The position numbers and the translations under genes were made by a program. Below are positions 32,281-41,449 of a stretch of 64,000 bases of DNA, piece by piece (within the stretch, counting starts at the first letter, position 1; the number at the start of each line of letters is the position of its first letter). Origin of the DNA: Luteirhabdus pelagi (GTDB taxonomy: Bacteria; Bacteroidota; Bacteroidia; Flavobacteriales; Flavobacteriaceae). The notes under the pieces were generated by a model, which did not search any database, had not been told where the DNA came from, and was given only the letters and a program-made list of their open reading frames with translations. The stretch covers positions 283,060-347,059 of the forward strand of contig NZ_JAECMS010000004.1 of the NCBI RefSeq assembly GCF_016827595.1. Direction: 5' to 3'.

Positions 32281-34914
32281 TTACTTTTTTGCACTCATCG
32301 TAGCCTTACGCTGCAACATTCGCTTGATTTCATTGAGCTTCATCAAGGCTTCCACAGGGGTAAGCGTATCGATGTCGATATCTAATATATCGTCACGTAA
32401 TTCTTCAAGCAACGGATCATCTAACTTAAAAAAGCTCAATTGCAATTCCTCCTTCGACAATTCCTTCATGGTATCGTCCAATTCCTTTGAAGAATGACTC
32501 TTTTCCAAACGCTTCAAAATCTTATTGCTTCGCTGAATAACAGCTTGTGGCATCCCTGCCATTTTTGCAACATGAATTCCGAAACTATGGTGCGAACCTC
32601 CTGGAACCAATTTTCGAAGAAACAAGACGGTATCCTTCAATTCCTTCACCGAAACATTGTAATTCTTGATACGATCAAAGGTTTCTGTCATTTCATTCAG
32701 TTCGTGATAGTGCGTAGCAAACAATGTTTTTGGTCGCGCAGGATGTTCATGCAAATATTCGCTTATAGCCCAAGCGATGCTAATACCATCATAGGTGCTC
32801 GTGCCACGCCCAATTTCATCTAACAGCACCAAACTCCTATCCGAAATATTGTTTAGAATACTGGCCGTCTCGTTCATTTCGACCATAAACGTACTTTCCC
32901 CCATCGAAATATTATCGCTGGCACCCACTCTCGTAAAAATCTTATCGACACAACCCATCCGTACTTTCCCAGCAGGAACAAAACTTCCCATTTGAGCCAA
33001 CAGGACAATAAGGGCCGTCTGACGAAGAATCGCCGATTTACCACTCATATTCGGACCGGTAATCATGATAAATTGCTGGTTTTCCCGGTCGAGAAATACG
33101 TCGTTCGCTATAAAAGGATGATCGGCCGGAAGCTGTCGTTCGATAACAGGGTGGCGACCCTCTTTTATATCCAAATCGAAAGAATCGTCTAAGGTGGGAC
33201 GAACATAATTGCTTTGCTTCGCCTGAACGGCAAAGGAAGTAAGACAATCCAATTGGGCAATCAATGCCGCATTTTGTTGTACAATCCCAATAAATTGGAG
33301 CATCCAATTCACCAACTGCCCAAAAAGTTCCTGCTCGAGTACACTTATCTTTTCCTCGGCACCTAAGATTTTCGCTTCATATTCCTTAAGCTCCTCCGTA
33401 ATGTATCGTTCGGCGCTAACCAAGGTTTGTTTTCGCACCCATTCTTCGGGCACTTTATCTTTATGGGTATTTCGAACTTCAATATAGTACCCGAATACAT
33501 TGTTAGAAGCGATTTTCAATGAGGTAATCCCGGTCCGTTCACTTTCTCGCGCCAACATATCATCCAAATATTCCTTTCCACCCGAAGCGATATTTCGCAA
33601 TTCATCCAATTCTTCGGAAAAACCATCGGCAATCACTTTTCCTTTAGCAGCATTCACGGGCGCTTCTTCAAAAAGCGTTTCCTTGATCTTCGACCGCAGT
33701 TTTTCACATAAATGAAGTCTATCGCCTATTACTTGCAAGGCTTCATTCTTTGCATTAGAGGCCAACCCTTTTATCGGAATAATAGCTTCCAGTGAATTTT
33801 TTAATTGAACGACCTCTCGCGGATTTATTTTTCCTGTAGCGGTTTTGGAAATGAGGCGCTCAAGGTCATTTATCTTCTTGATATGCTGTTGAAGCGTTTG
33901 TACTTCAGAATCATTATTCAGCAGATATTCTACTACTTCGTGGCGCTCTCGAATACGTTGTGGATTTTTCAGCGGAAGCGCTAACCAACGCTTTAATAAG
34001 CGACCGCCCATGGGTGAAATGGTTTGGTCGATAACATCCAGCAGCGTGACCGCATTTTCCTGTGAAGAATGATACAGCTCTAAATTTCGAATGGTAAACC
34101 GGTCCATCCAGACATATTCCTCTTCTGCTATTCGTGAAATCTTCGAAATATGTTGAAGCTGATCATGTCGTGTTTCACTTAAATAATGAAGCGCAGCACC
34201 GGCAGCAACAATCCCTTCTTCCAAATGGTCGATACCGAAACCCTTTAAATTCTGAACATCGAAATGCTTCTGAAGGGTTTCCGTTGCATAATCGGTTTGA
34301 AACACCCATTCCTCCAAATGAAACGTATGATAATCCTGTCCGTAAGATTCGGTAAATCGCTTTCGCTTTTGTTTACTGAACAAAACTTCAGAAGGATTGA
34401 AGTTTTGCAGCAGTTTATCGACGTACTCGGCATTCCCTTCAGCCGTTAAGAATTCACCTGTAGAGACATCTAAAAAAGCGACCCCTATTTTCTGCGACGA
34501 CGAACTTTTAGAAGCACCAAAGTGAACGGTTGCCAAAAAGTTATTCGATTTTGATTGAAGTATATCATCGTTTAAGGCAACACCAGGGGTAACAAGTTCG
34601 GTAACGCCTCTTTTTACGATTTTTTTGGTCTGTTTTGGATCTTCCAGCTGATCGCAAATGGCTACCCGGCAACCGGCCATAACCAATTTAGGCAAATAGG
34701 TATGCAGCGAATGATGCGGAAATCCCGCCAATTCCGTCTGGTCGCCCCCATTGTTTCTTGCGGTAAGCGTAATGTTCAGAATCTTGGCGGCTCGAACAGC
34801 ATCTTCACCAAACGTTTCATAAAAGTCGCCCACACGAAAAAGCAACAAGGCATCAGGATATTTCGCCTTAATGCTGTTGTACTGCTTCATTAAAGGGGTT
34901 ACTTTCTTCGCCAT
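32281..34914 (-). CDS. mutS: DNA mismatch repair protein MutS
   Basis: An 877-residue mismatch-recognition ATPase. The N-terminal domain contains the mismatch-wedge region ([16 protein letters not shown], with the conserved Phe-x-Glu-type motif), then connector, lever and clamp domains, and the ATPase with Walker A GPNMSGKS near residue 620, [14 protein letters not shown] (Walker B) and a C-terminal HTH. Full length. It is transcribed alone, with tRNA genes downstream and a SpoU-type methyltransferase divergent upstream. Confidence 0.98.
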   Translation of the reverse strand: MAKKVTPLMKQYNSIKAKYPDALLLFRVGDFYETFGEDAVRAAKILNITLTARNNGGDQTELAGFPHHSLHTYLPKLVMAGCRVAICDQLEDPKQTKKIVKRGVTELVTPGVALNDDILQSKSNNFLATVHFGASKSSSSQKIGVAFLDVSTGEFLTAEGNAEYVDKLLQNFNPSEVLFSKQKRKRFTESYGQDYHTFHLEEWVFQTDYATETLQKHFDVQNLKGFGIDHLEEGIVAAGAALHYLSETRHDQLQHISKISRIAEEEYVWMDRFTIRNLELYHSSQENAVTLLDVIDQTISPMGGRLLKRWLALPLKNPQRIRERHEVVEYLLNNDSEVQTLQQHIKKINDLERLISKTATGKINPREVVQLKNSLEAIIPIKGLASNAKNEALQVIGDRLHLCEKLRSKIKETLFEEAPVNAAKGKVIADGFSEELDELRNIASGGKEYLDDMLARESERTGITSLKIASNNVFGYYIEVRNTHKDKVPEEWVRKQTLVSAERYITEELKEYEAKILGAEEKISVLEQELFGQLVNWMLQFIGIVQQNAALIAQLDCLTSFAVQAKQSNYVRPTLDDSFDLDIKEGRHPVIERQLPADHPFIANDVFLDRENQQFIMITGPNMSGKSAILRQTALIVLLAQMGSFVPAGKVRMGCVDKIFTRVGASDNISMGESTFMVEMNETASILNNISDRSLVLLDEIGRGTSTYDGISIAWAISEYLHEHPARPKTLFATHYHELNEMTETFDRIKNYNVSVKELKDTVLFLRKLVPGGSHHSFGIHVAKMAGMPQAVIQRSNKILKRLEKSHSSKELDDTMKELSKEELQLSFFKLDDPLLEELRDDILDIDIDTLTPVEALMKLNEIKRMLQRKATMSAKK

Positions 34915-35069
34915 AGCTTCACATCTTCCGAAATGCTAAAATAACAAGATCCCCTTTGTTTTCGAAACCAATAATAGCAGAGTTATCGAAAGTTTTTCAC
35001 ACTTTGTATCACAAACTGACTGAATCCTAAAACCTTCTAAATCTATACTTCAAAAACGCTTCAAATCGA

Positions 35070-35077
35070 TACTTTTG
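35070..35077 (+). promoter_or_regulatory. Promoter -7 box with near-leaderless start (TACTTTTG)
   Basis: TACTTTTG matches TAnnTTTG and ends only 8 bases before the ATG at 35086. If used, the transcript would begin about 5 bases from the start codon. Confidence 0.5.
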
Positions 35078-35085
35078 TGGTAAGT

Positions 35086-35622
35086 ATGAAGTACAGAAAA
35101 CTAAAGAATAGCGAACTAGACCGCCTTACGCCGGAGGAATTTAAGGAAACGAAAAAGACACCCTTAATCATAATTCTCGACAATATTAGAAGTCTTAACA
35201 ACATTGGCTCGGTATTTCGAACGGCCGATGCCTTTGCCATTAAAAAAATTTACCTCTGTGGCATTACCGCAAAGCCACCCCATAAAGATATTCAGAAAAC
35301 GGCCCTTGGCGCCACCGAAAGTGTGGAGTGGGAATATGTGGAAAATGTAACTGAGGTTGTCAAAAAGCTGCAAGGAGAAGGTGTTTTCGTAACGGCGATC
35401 GAACAGGCTGAAGGGGCTATTTCGTTAGATGATTTTTCGTTACAGCCCGAAATGACCTACGCATTGGTCTTTGGAAATGAAGTAAAAGGCGTGCAACAAG
35501 AAGTGGTTTCTGCTAGCGACACGGTTTTGGAAATTCCGCAATATGGCACCAAACATTCCCTAAACATATCGGTTAGTGTCGGAGTGGTAGTATGGGATTT
35601 CTTTAGTAAGATGAAAAGGTAA
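35086..35622 (+). CDS. RNA 2'-O-methyltransferase, TrmH/SpoU family
   Basis: The ATG at 35086 gives 178 residues; a GTG three codons earlier falls inside the promoter box. The SPOUT fold shows motif 1 LDNIRSLNNIGSVFRTADA, motif 2 YALVFGNEVKGV and motif 3 IPQYGTKHSLNISVSVGV, which form the trefoil-knot SAM site. The length is minimal, with no N-terminal RNA-binding domain. The target is a tRNA or rRNA ribose; TrmH-like Gm18 activity or TrmL activity cannot be told apart by eye. Confidence 0.9.
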   Translation: MKYRKLKNSELDRLTPEEFKETKKTPLIIILDNIRSLNNIGSVFRTADAFAIKKIYLCGITAKPPHKDIQKTALGATESVEWEYVENVTEVVKKLQGEGVFVTAIEQAEGAISLDDFSLQPEMTYALVFGNEVKGVQQEVVSASDTVLEIPQYGTKHSLNISVSVGVVVWDFFSKMKR

Positions 35623-35770
35623 CGAATGCAGAATTCAGAATGCAGAATTATAAATCAGAATAATACGAAACGAAATTGTAGCTTTATTGATTAATGCTAC
35701 TTGTTGTATCTAGCGTAAAGCATACTGCTTATCGCTAAGAGCGAATCCCCTACTGTTCACGGTTCACTCT

Positions 35771-35838
35771 TCACTGCTCACTGCTCACTGCTCACTGCTC
35801 ACTGCTCACTGCTCACTGCTCACTGCTCACTGCTCACT
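35771..35838. repeat. Heptamer tandem repeat (TCACTGC)n
   Basis: Nine exact TCACTGC units followed by TCACT, with degenerate units (TTCACGG, TTCACTC) just before. The array runs into the 3' end of the FolK-dNK gene and supplies its stop codon. The neighbouring 35625-35660 has the related AT-rich duplication GAATGCAGAATTCAGAATGC. Confidence 0.9.
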
Positions 35839-36933
35839 ATTCAAAATCTGCTTCAAAACTTTCAAATAGTCTTTTCGATTTTCCACAAAATCCAATTCGG
35901 AGATATCGATTATCTTAATGGTATGGTTGTGTTGGGTTTTAATGAACTCTAAATAGCCTTGGTTTATCTTCTGAAGATATTCTGCTTCGATACTTTGTTC
36001 GTATTCACGTCCTCGTTTCTTGATGTTTTCCAACAAACGTTCGGTGTTCTGGTACAAATACACGTACACATCGGGCTTTGGAAGCTCCTTGTGCATTAAG
36101 TGAAACAGTTTCTTGTACAATTCGTATTCTTCTTCTGCCAACGTGACCTTCGCAAAAATAAGCGACTTGTAAGCATCGTAGTCGGCTACCACCACCTCTT
36201 GAAACAGGTCGAATTGTTTGATATCGTCCAATAACTGCTGATAGCGATCGGCCAAGAACGACATTTCCAACGGAAAGGAATAGCGCTCCGGATCTTCATA
36301 AAACTTTGGCAAAAACGGATTATCCTTAAAGCGCTCCAAGATCAACTTCGCATTAAAATCGTTGGAAATCTGTGTGGCTAAACTCGTTTTACCAGCTCCG
36401 ATATTCCCCTCAATGGCTACGTAGCTTAGTTTCCCCAAATCGTAGTCGCGATTTGGATTTCGCAACCACTTCCCCTGCTTTTCAAGTACTGACGTATCTG
36501 CTGTTTCGGCTAATAGTTTCACTATTTTCTTATGGAAAACGGGATGCTTCAACTGCGAATCCAATTCGGCCAGTGGCTGCAGTACGAACTTTCTATGTTG
36601 CATTTCAGGGTGGGGAACGGTGAGCGTTTTTGTCGAAATAACCTCCTCTTCAATCAACAGAATATCGATATCAATAGGACGAGAGGAATAGCCCTCCGTT
36701 GCCATTCGTTCGCGGCCTATGCGCTTTTCAATTTGAAGAATCTTTGCAAGTACCGCTTCTGGCTCCAAAACGGTTTGCATCCATACGGCACAATTCAAAA
36801 ATGGATCGCCTTCAAAGCCTAATGCTGGCGTTTCGTACACTGCCGAAATCTTTCGAATACCGCCTACTTCCTCAAATAATGAATCAATAGCTTTTTGAAG
36901 GTGTTCGAAACGGTTTCCGAGGTTACTTCCCAA
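35827..36933 (-). CDS. folK: HPPK (FolK) fused to deoxynucleoside kinase
   Basis: A two-domain protein of at least 368 residues. The N-terminal 150 residues are 6-hydroxymethyl-dihydropterin pyrophosphokinase of folate synthesis (GSNLGNRFEHL, YETPALGFEGDPFLN, SRPIDIDILL, VPHPEMQHRKFVL). From about 168 on is a P-loop deoxynucleoside kinase (AIEGNIGAGKTS; LFQEVVVADY; KKRGREYE). This fusion is common in Flavobacteriaceae. The conserved first strand IYLSLGSN lies partly upstream of the only standard start here, a TTG at 36933: the frame stays open to a stop at 36982-36984 but has no ATG or GTG. The 3' end overlaps the heptamer repeat. Confidence 0.88.
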   Translation of the reverse strand: MGSNLGNRFEHLQKAIDSLFEEVGGIRKISAVYETPALGFEGDPFLNCAVWMQTVLEPEAVLAKILQIEKRIGRERMATEGYSSRPIDIDILLIEEEVISTKTLTVPHPEMQHRKFVLQPLAELDSQLKHPVFHKKIVKLLAETADTSVLEKQGKWLRNPNRDYDLGKLSYVAIEGNIGAGKTSLATQISNDFNAKLILERFKDNPFLPKFYEDPERYSFPLEMSFLADRYQQLLDDIKQFDLFQEVVVADYDAYKSLIFAKVTLAEEEYELYKKLFHLMHKELPKPDVYVYLYQNTERLLENIKKRGREYEQSIEAEYLQKINQGYLEFIKTQHNHTIKIIDISELDFVENRKDYLKVLKQILNSEQ

Positions 36934-37092
36934 GGAAAGATATATGTCGCTACGCGGTATGATGGTATACTTCTTTGTTGTTTATTTACTGAAATGCAAG
37001 CTGCTAACCCTTATTTCAGCATAAAAAAGCCTCATATACATGAAGCTTTTCTAATTTAGCACGAAATTAACGAAATCATTCGTACCGACCAT

Positions 37093-37100
37093 TATTTTTG
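37093..37100 (+). promoter_or_regulatory. Promoter -7 box (TATTTTTG)
   Basis: TATTTTTG, a TAnnTTTG match, lies 16 bases before the GTG start of the queuosine-precursor transporter. Nearby, at about 37020-37045, an imperfect hairpin with a T-run on the minus strand lies in the leader of the divergent FolK-dNK gene and could act as an attenuator. Confidence 0.45.
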
Positions 37101-37116
37101 TTAGTCAGAGAAAACT

Positions 37117-37812
37117 GTGAAACAACTAACGATAACCGACCGGATTTGGGCCGAACGCATCTATTTGATTTTGGGTGCGTTATTTATTGCTTCCCTTGTG
37201 GTGAGCAATTTGATTTTCCAGAAATTTTTTTACTGGGATTTTTTCGGCCTCTATACCTTTGAGATTTCGGTGGGCATTTTACCCTACCCCATTACTTTTT
37301 TGATTACCGATGTAATAAGTGAAGTATACGGCAAGAAAAAAGCCAATAGGGTCGTCACCGCCGGTATCTTTGCGTCGTTCTTTTCCTTACTTATCGTGTA
37401 TGTTTCCGGCCAAGTACCGGCAACCGAATGGAGCCCCATCGGCGATGCCCTGTTTATGAAGGTTTTCGGCGCCACGGCGATTGCGGTATTTGCCTCGATG
37501 GTCGCATATTTATTGGCACAATATATCGACATTCAAATCTTCCACTTTTGGAAGCGTGTTACCAAAGGAAAATACCTCTGGTTGCGAAACAACTTTTCGA
37601 CCTTCACCTCGCAATTTGTCGATACCTTCTCGGTACTATTTCTGCTGTGTAGTTTCGGAAAAATTGAATGGGACTTGTTTGGCGCACTATTGCTAAGCGG
37701 ATTTCTATTCAAAGTGATGGTTGCGGCACTGGATACACCTTTTTTATACGCTGCGGTTTTTGCCCTTCGGAAGCGTTTCGGATTGGCACTGGGTGAAGAA
37801 TTAACAGACTAA
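37117..37812 (+). CDS. Queuosine precursor transporter (YhhQ/VUT family)
   Basis: A 231-residue inner-membrane protein with six helices. Family marks include SLVVSNLIFQKFF, PITFLITDVISEVYGKKKANRVV, and QFVDTFSVLFLLCSFG. YhhQ-type proteins import queuosine precursors such as preQ0 or preQ1 for tRNA modification. The start is GTG at 37117, 16 bases after a -7 box; no ATG fits. Confidence 0.9.
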   Translation: MKQLTITDRIWAERIYLILGALFIASLVVSNLIFQKFFYWDFFGLYTFEISVGILPYPITFLITDVISEVYGKKKANRVVTAGIFASFFSLLIVYVSGQVPATEWSPIGDALFMKVFGATAIAVFASMVAYLLAQYIDIQIFHFWKRVTKGKYLWLRNNFSTFTSQFVDTFSVLFLLCSFGKIEWDLFGALLLSGFLFKVMVAALDTPFLYAAVFALRKRFGLALGEELTD

Positions 37813-37873
37813 AAATTATAGAAAAATAACGTAAATGCATTGGAGTAGCACTCTGATGACAGTATAAAACACT

Positions 37874-40510
37874 ATGAAAAAGTTTTTAAAAATTAGCGGA
37901 ATACTCTTAGGAGTCATCATTATCCTGTTGCTTCTTGCCCCTTTCCTATTTAAAAATTCATTGGAAAATCTATTGAAGAAAAACATCAACCAAAACCTAA
38001 ATGCGACCGTTGAATGGGCAGAACTCGATCTTTCCTTATTCAGCAGTTTCCCCGATGCGGCCGTAGTTGTGAAGGATTTTAGCGTGGTGAACAAAGCGCC
38101 CTTCGAAGGTGACACGCTCGCTCGTGGCGAGCGCCTGAAACTTGATATGGGCATCATGCAGCTTTTTAAAAGTGGCAACGAACCGATTATTGTCGATGCG
38201 CTTCAACTTGACAACACCTTGGTCAATATTAAAGTCGATTCCCTCGGACAAGCGAATTACGATATTGCCGTAAAGAAAGACGCTCCGGCAACCACCGAGA
38301 CAGCAACCGACAACCAAGGATTTACGTTCGATCTTCAGCACTACGAAATCAACGATTCGAAAATCAACTACTGGGATGAAGCTACGGATACCTACTTTGT
38401 CCTACAGAATGTGAATCATGAGGGGACAGGCGATTTTTCCCTTTCGGAAAGCGAATTGCAAACCACCACAGAGGCGCTTGTCACGTTCCGGATGGGTGAT
38501 GTTGAATATTTAAGTGAAAACATCGTGTCGCTTGACGCCGATTTTATGATGGACCTGGAAAACCAAAAATATACCTTTTTGGAAAATGAAGCCCGTATCA
38601 ACGAGTTACCGCTCACCTTTGATGGTTGGGTACAGGTGAAGGAGGACGCTACCGATATGGACTTGACCTTTACAACGCCTTCTTCCGATTTCAAGAATTT
38701 CTTGGCAGTTATTCCGAAAACCTACGTAAAAGAATTAGACGATGTGTCCACCACTGGAAACTTCTCGGTTGACGGTATGTTGAAGGGTACCGTTGACGAG
38801 ACCTATATCCCGAAAATGAACATCGCAATCAAAAGCGATAACGCTTCTTTCAAATATCCCGATTTGCCGAAGTCGGTGCGAAATATCGCCCTGGATGTCA
38901 CCTTGGTGAACGAAACAGGCCTTATTGAAGATACCTACCTCAATATTGGTGGTATTACCTTCGCTATCGATAATGAACCGTTTCGCGCAAGTGGAAGCAT
39001 AAAAAATATCGTGGAAAATGCATTGGTAAACCTTGACCTTAGCGGAACTCTTAATCTATCACATATCGAACAAGTACTTCCCTTGGAATTGGAACAGGAC
39101 ATGCAAGGAATCTTTAAAGCGAACCTGACCACCAATTTCGATATGGCGTCTATCGAAAAGGAACAATATCAAAACATTAAAAGCAACGGAACGGCTAGTC
39201 TGAGTAACTTTCAATATGATGACGGTACATTTAAAAATCCGGTAGCGATCAATACCGCAAATGTTTCATTTTCGCCGGGAAATATTCAACTAAAGCAGTT
39301 TTCAGCAAAAACAGGTCAGACCGATGTTTCAGCCACAGGAACGATTCAGAATCTGATTCCGTGGATTATGGCGAAACAAGATCTGAAGGGAAATTTCGAT
39401 ATACGGTCAAAAACCTTCAACATCAACGATTTTATGGCTGCCGAAACTACGGGTGAAGGGGGGACGAATAAAAATAGCGCTTCGTCTTCATCTTCAACAG
39501 AAAAAGAAGCTATAAAAATTCCAGACTTTTTGAATGCGAGCATGAGTTTTCAGGCGGATAAGGTGCTATACGATAATATTACCTTGACGAATGTTAAGGG
39601 TGGCGCAAAGGTTTCAGAGGAAACAGCAACCTTAACCAATGTAACTTCTGATATTTTCGGGGGAAGCGTTGCCTTGGGCGGAAACGTTTCAACCAAAAAC
39701 GCAACGCCCACATTCGCCATGGATTTAGACCTAAAGAAAATCGATATTTCGGAATCGTTTCAGAAGATGGAACTGTTGAAATATCTCGCTCCTATTGCTG
39801 AAGCCCTTCAAGGTGACCTGAACACTAGATTGAAGCTAAACGGGGAACTGACCAACGATCTTACCCCAAAATTAACTACCTTAGCGGGTGATGCGGTTGC
39901 CCAGATTTTAACCGCAGAGGTTGATGAAAGCAAAATGCCGTTGCTATCGCGATTGGGCGAAAAGGTTTCTTTCCTGAATATCGATCGATTGAGCTTACGG
40001 GATGTCAGTACCGTGCTACAATTTAACAATGGAAATATTGAAGTACAGCCCTTTGATTTTAATGTAAAAGGAATAGCCGTTACAGTAGACGGAAGTCATG
40101 GTTTGGATGGAGCCATCAATTACAATGCCACATTGGACGTTCCTGGACGCTATTTGGGTAGTGAAGTTTCCAACCTATTGGCCAAGCTGGATCCTGCCAA
40201 TGCACAGAATGTAACCGTGGCATTACCCATAGGTCTGCAAGGCACATTGAAGAATCCTTCGGTTTCGGTAAATACGCAAGCAGCAGTTACGGAATTGACC
40301 CAGCGCCTGATTGAAAAACAGAAACAGGAATTAAAGGATAAGGGAACGAATATCTTGGAAGACCTAATCACTGGCGGCAACAAACCAAAGGATTCTACGG
40401 CAAAAGATAAACCTAAGGACCAAACGAGTCAGACCACCGAAATCGTGAAGGACATTTTCGGCGGATTGTTTGGGAATAAGAACAAGAAGGAAAAAGATTC
40501 GGTAAATTAA
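37874..40510 (+). CDS. AsmA-family envelope protein
   Basis: An 878-residue protein with one N-terminal membrane helix (about 5-26), then a very long beta-rich periplasmic part. It begins with the AsmA N-domain pattern (LNATVEWAELDLSLFSSFPDAAVVV cut here for length) and ends with the AsmA_2-type C-domain (about 620-800, FDFNVKGIAVTVDG). A low-complexity Ser/Asn-rich linker is near 535-550 and a Lys-rich tail follows residue 815. AsmA-like proteins bridge inner and outer membranes and are linked to phospholipid transport. Transcribed alone. Confidence 0.88.
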   Translation: MKKFLKISGILLGVIIILLLLAPFLFKNSLENLLKKNINQNLNATVEWAELDLSLFSSFPDAAVVVKDFSVVNKAPFEGDTLARGERLKLDMGIMQLFKSGNEPIIVDALQLDNTLVNIKVDSLGQANYDIAVKKDAPATTETATDNQGFTFDLQHYEINDSKINYWDEATDTYFVLQNVNHEGTGDFSLSESELQTTTEALVTFRMGDVEYLSENIVSLDADFMMDLENQKYTFLENEARINELPLTFDGWVQVKEDATDMDLTFTTPSSDFKNFLAVIPKTYVKELDDVSTTGNFSVDGMLKGTVDETYIPKMNIAIKSDNASFKYPDLPKSVRNIALDVTLVNETGLIEDTYLNIGGITFAIDNEPFRASGSIKNIVENALVNLDLSGTLNLSHIEQVLPLELEQDMQGIFKANLTTNFDMASIEKEQYQNIKSNGTASLSNFQYDDGTFKNPVAINTANVSFSPGNIQLKQFSAKTGQTDVSATGTIQNLIPWIMAKQDLKGNFDIRSKTFNINDFMAAETTGEGGTNKNSASSSSSTEKEAIKIPDFLNASMSFQADKVLYDNITLTNVKGGAKVSEETATLTNVTSDIFGGSVALGGNVSTKNATPTFAMDLDLKKIDISESFQKMELLKYLAPIAEALQGDLNTRLKLNGELTNDLTPKLTTLAGDAVAQILTAEVDESKMPLLSRLGEKVSFLNIDRLSLRDVSTVLQFNNGNIEVQPFDFNVKGIAVTVDGSHGLDGAINYNATLDVPGRYLGSEVSNLLAKLDPANAQNVTVALPIGLQGTLKNPSVSVNTQAAVTELTQRLIEKQKQELKDKGTNILEDLITGGNKPKDSTAKDKPKDQTSQTTEIVKDIFGGLFGNKNKKEKDSVN

Positions 40511-40573
40511 ACTCGAGACATACAGGGTTTAGAACAACCTGTGGGTCTAAGAAATTACCGGGTTTCAGCACGT

Positions 40574-40606
40574 AGACCCACCGGGTTTTTAAAACCCAGC
40601 GGGTCT
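40574..40606. repeat. Inverted repeat between convergent genes
   Basis: AGACCC ... GGGTCT enclose GGGTTTTTAAAACCC, forming a long hairpin between the AsmA-like gene and the DUF2797 gene. It may work as a two-way terminator, although it has no clean flanking T-run. Fragments of the same GGGTCT and CCGGGTTT motifs occur at 40541-40565, so it may be a dispersed repeat. Confidence 0.55.
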
Positions 40607-40609
40607 TAT

Positions 40610-41404
40610 TTATTTCACTCCGATACTGACTACATAACCTTCGTTACTTCGGACATTAAAAACGGTATTATCTTCAAAAAGTAGATATTGTCCTTTGATG
40701 CCTTTAAGCACGCCTTCATAAAAGGGCGATTTTTCGAGGTTAAGGCTTTTTAACTTCTTTGGATACTGCAAAACCGGAAATTCTAAATTGGTTTCAGAAT
40801 TGTTCGCGAGGTAATACTCCTGTGCCTCTTCTGGAATAAATTCCTTTAGTTTGTTACGCCAAGCGACCAAGTCTTCATCTTCAATTTCATTTTTAAGCAT
40901 CGTTCGCCAATTCGTCTTATCGCTGACATGTTCCTTCAGCGCTACTTCGGTAATTCCCGCCAAATAGCGATTGGGAACTTCAACAATCTCGATGGCTTCA
41001 TGCGCTCCTTGATCGATCCAACGCGTCGGAATCTGACTCTTTCGCGTCACCCCCACCTTCACATTACTACTATTGGCCAAATACACAACATGCGGCTGCA
41101 GCTGTACTTTTTTTTCATATTCAAGGTCGCGATCTTCCTTATCTAAGTGAGCGGTGCTCAGTTCAGGGCGAATGACCCAATCGGCGGCCTGGGGAATTTC
41201 ATAAAAGCAATCGTAGCAAAATCCTTGTCGATATATTTTTTTTTCCAATCCGCAATTCAGACATTGATATTTTAGGAATGAAATGGACACCGTTTTATCG
41301 AGCAATTGGTTCATATTCAGAAAATCGGTTTCAAATACCAAATAATACTGAATGGGAGCACCATTTTCGGTTTGCATTTTCGTTAAAACACCTTCGTATT
41401 TCAT
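40610..41404 (-). CDS. DUF2797-family protein with zinc ribbon
   Basis: A 264-residue cytosolic protein. Cys pairs C48-x2-C51 and C63-x2-C66 (QCLNCG, GFCYDC) form a likely zinc ribbon. The middle has VVYLANSSNVKVGVTRKSQI, a segment resembling a GIY-YIG-like beta motif, then TRWIDQGAHEA. The family is widespread and its role unknown. It is divergent from the GH3 gene. Confidence 0.88.
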   Translation of the reverse strand: MKYEGVLTKMQTENGAPIQYYLVFETDFLNMNQLLDKTVSISFLKYQCLNCGLEKKIYRQGFCYDCFYEIPQAADWVIRPELSTAHLDKEDRDLEYEKKVQLQPHVVYLANSSNVKVGVTRKSQIPTRWIDQGAHEAIEIVEVPNRYLAGITEVALKEHVSDKTNWRTMLKNEIEDEDLVAWRNKLKEFIPEEAQEYYLANNSETNLEFPVLQYPKKLKSLNLEKSPFYEGVLKGIKGQYLLFEDNTVFNVRSNEGYVVSIGVK

Positions 41405-41408
41405 TTCT

Positions 41409-41416
41409 ATAATTTT
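41409..41416 (+). promoter_or_regulatory. Promoter -7 box (TAATTTTG)
   Basis: TAATTTTG matches TAnnTTTG and lies 33 bases before the GH3-family start codon, between it and the divergent DUF2797 gene. Confidence 0.5.
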
Positions 41417-41449
41417 GCTATTTTTATGGTTTAAAGATAGGATAATTCT

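Noticed and set aside
35771..35838. Origin iterons in the heptamer array
   Set aside because: No replication gene, DnaA boxes or AT-rich unwinding region adjoin it; the unit looks like a slippage repeat.
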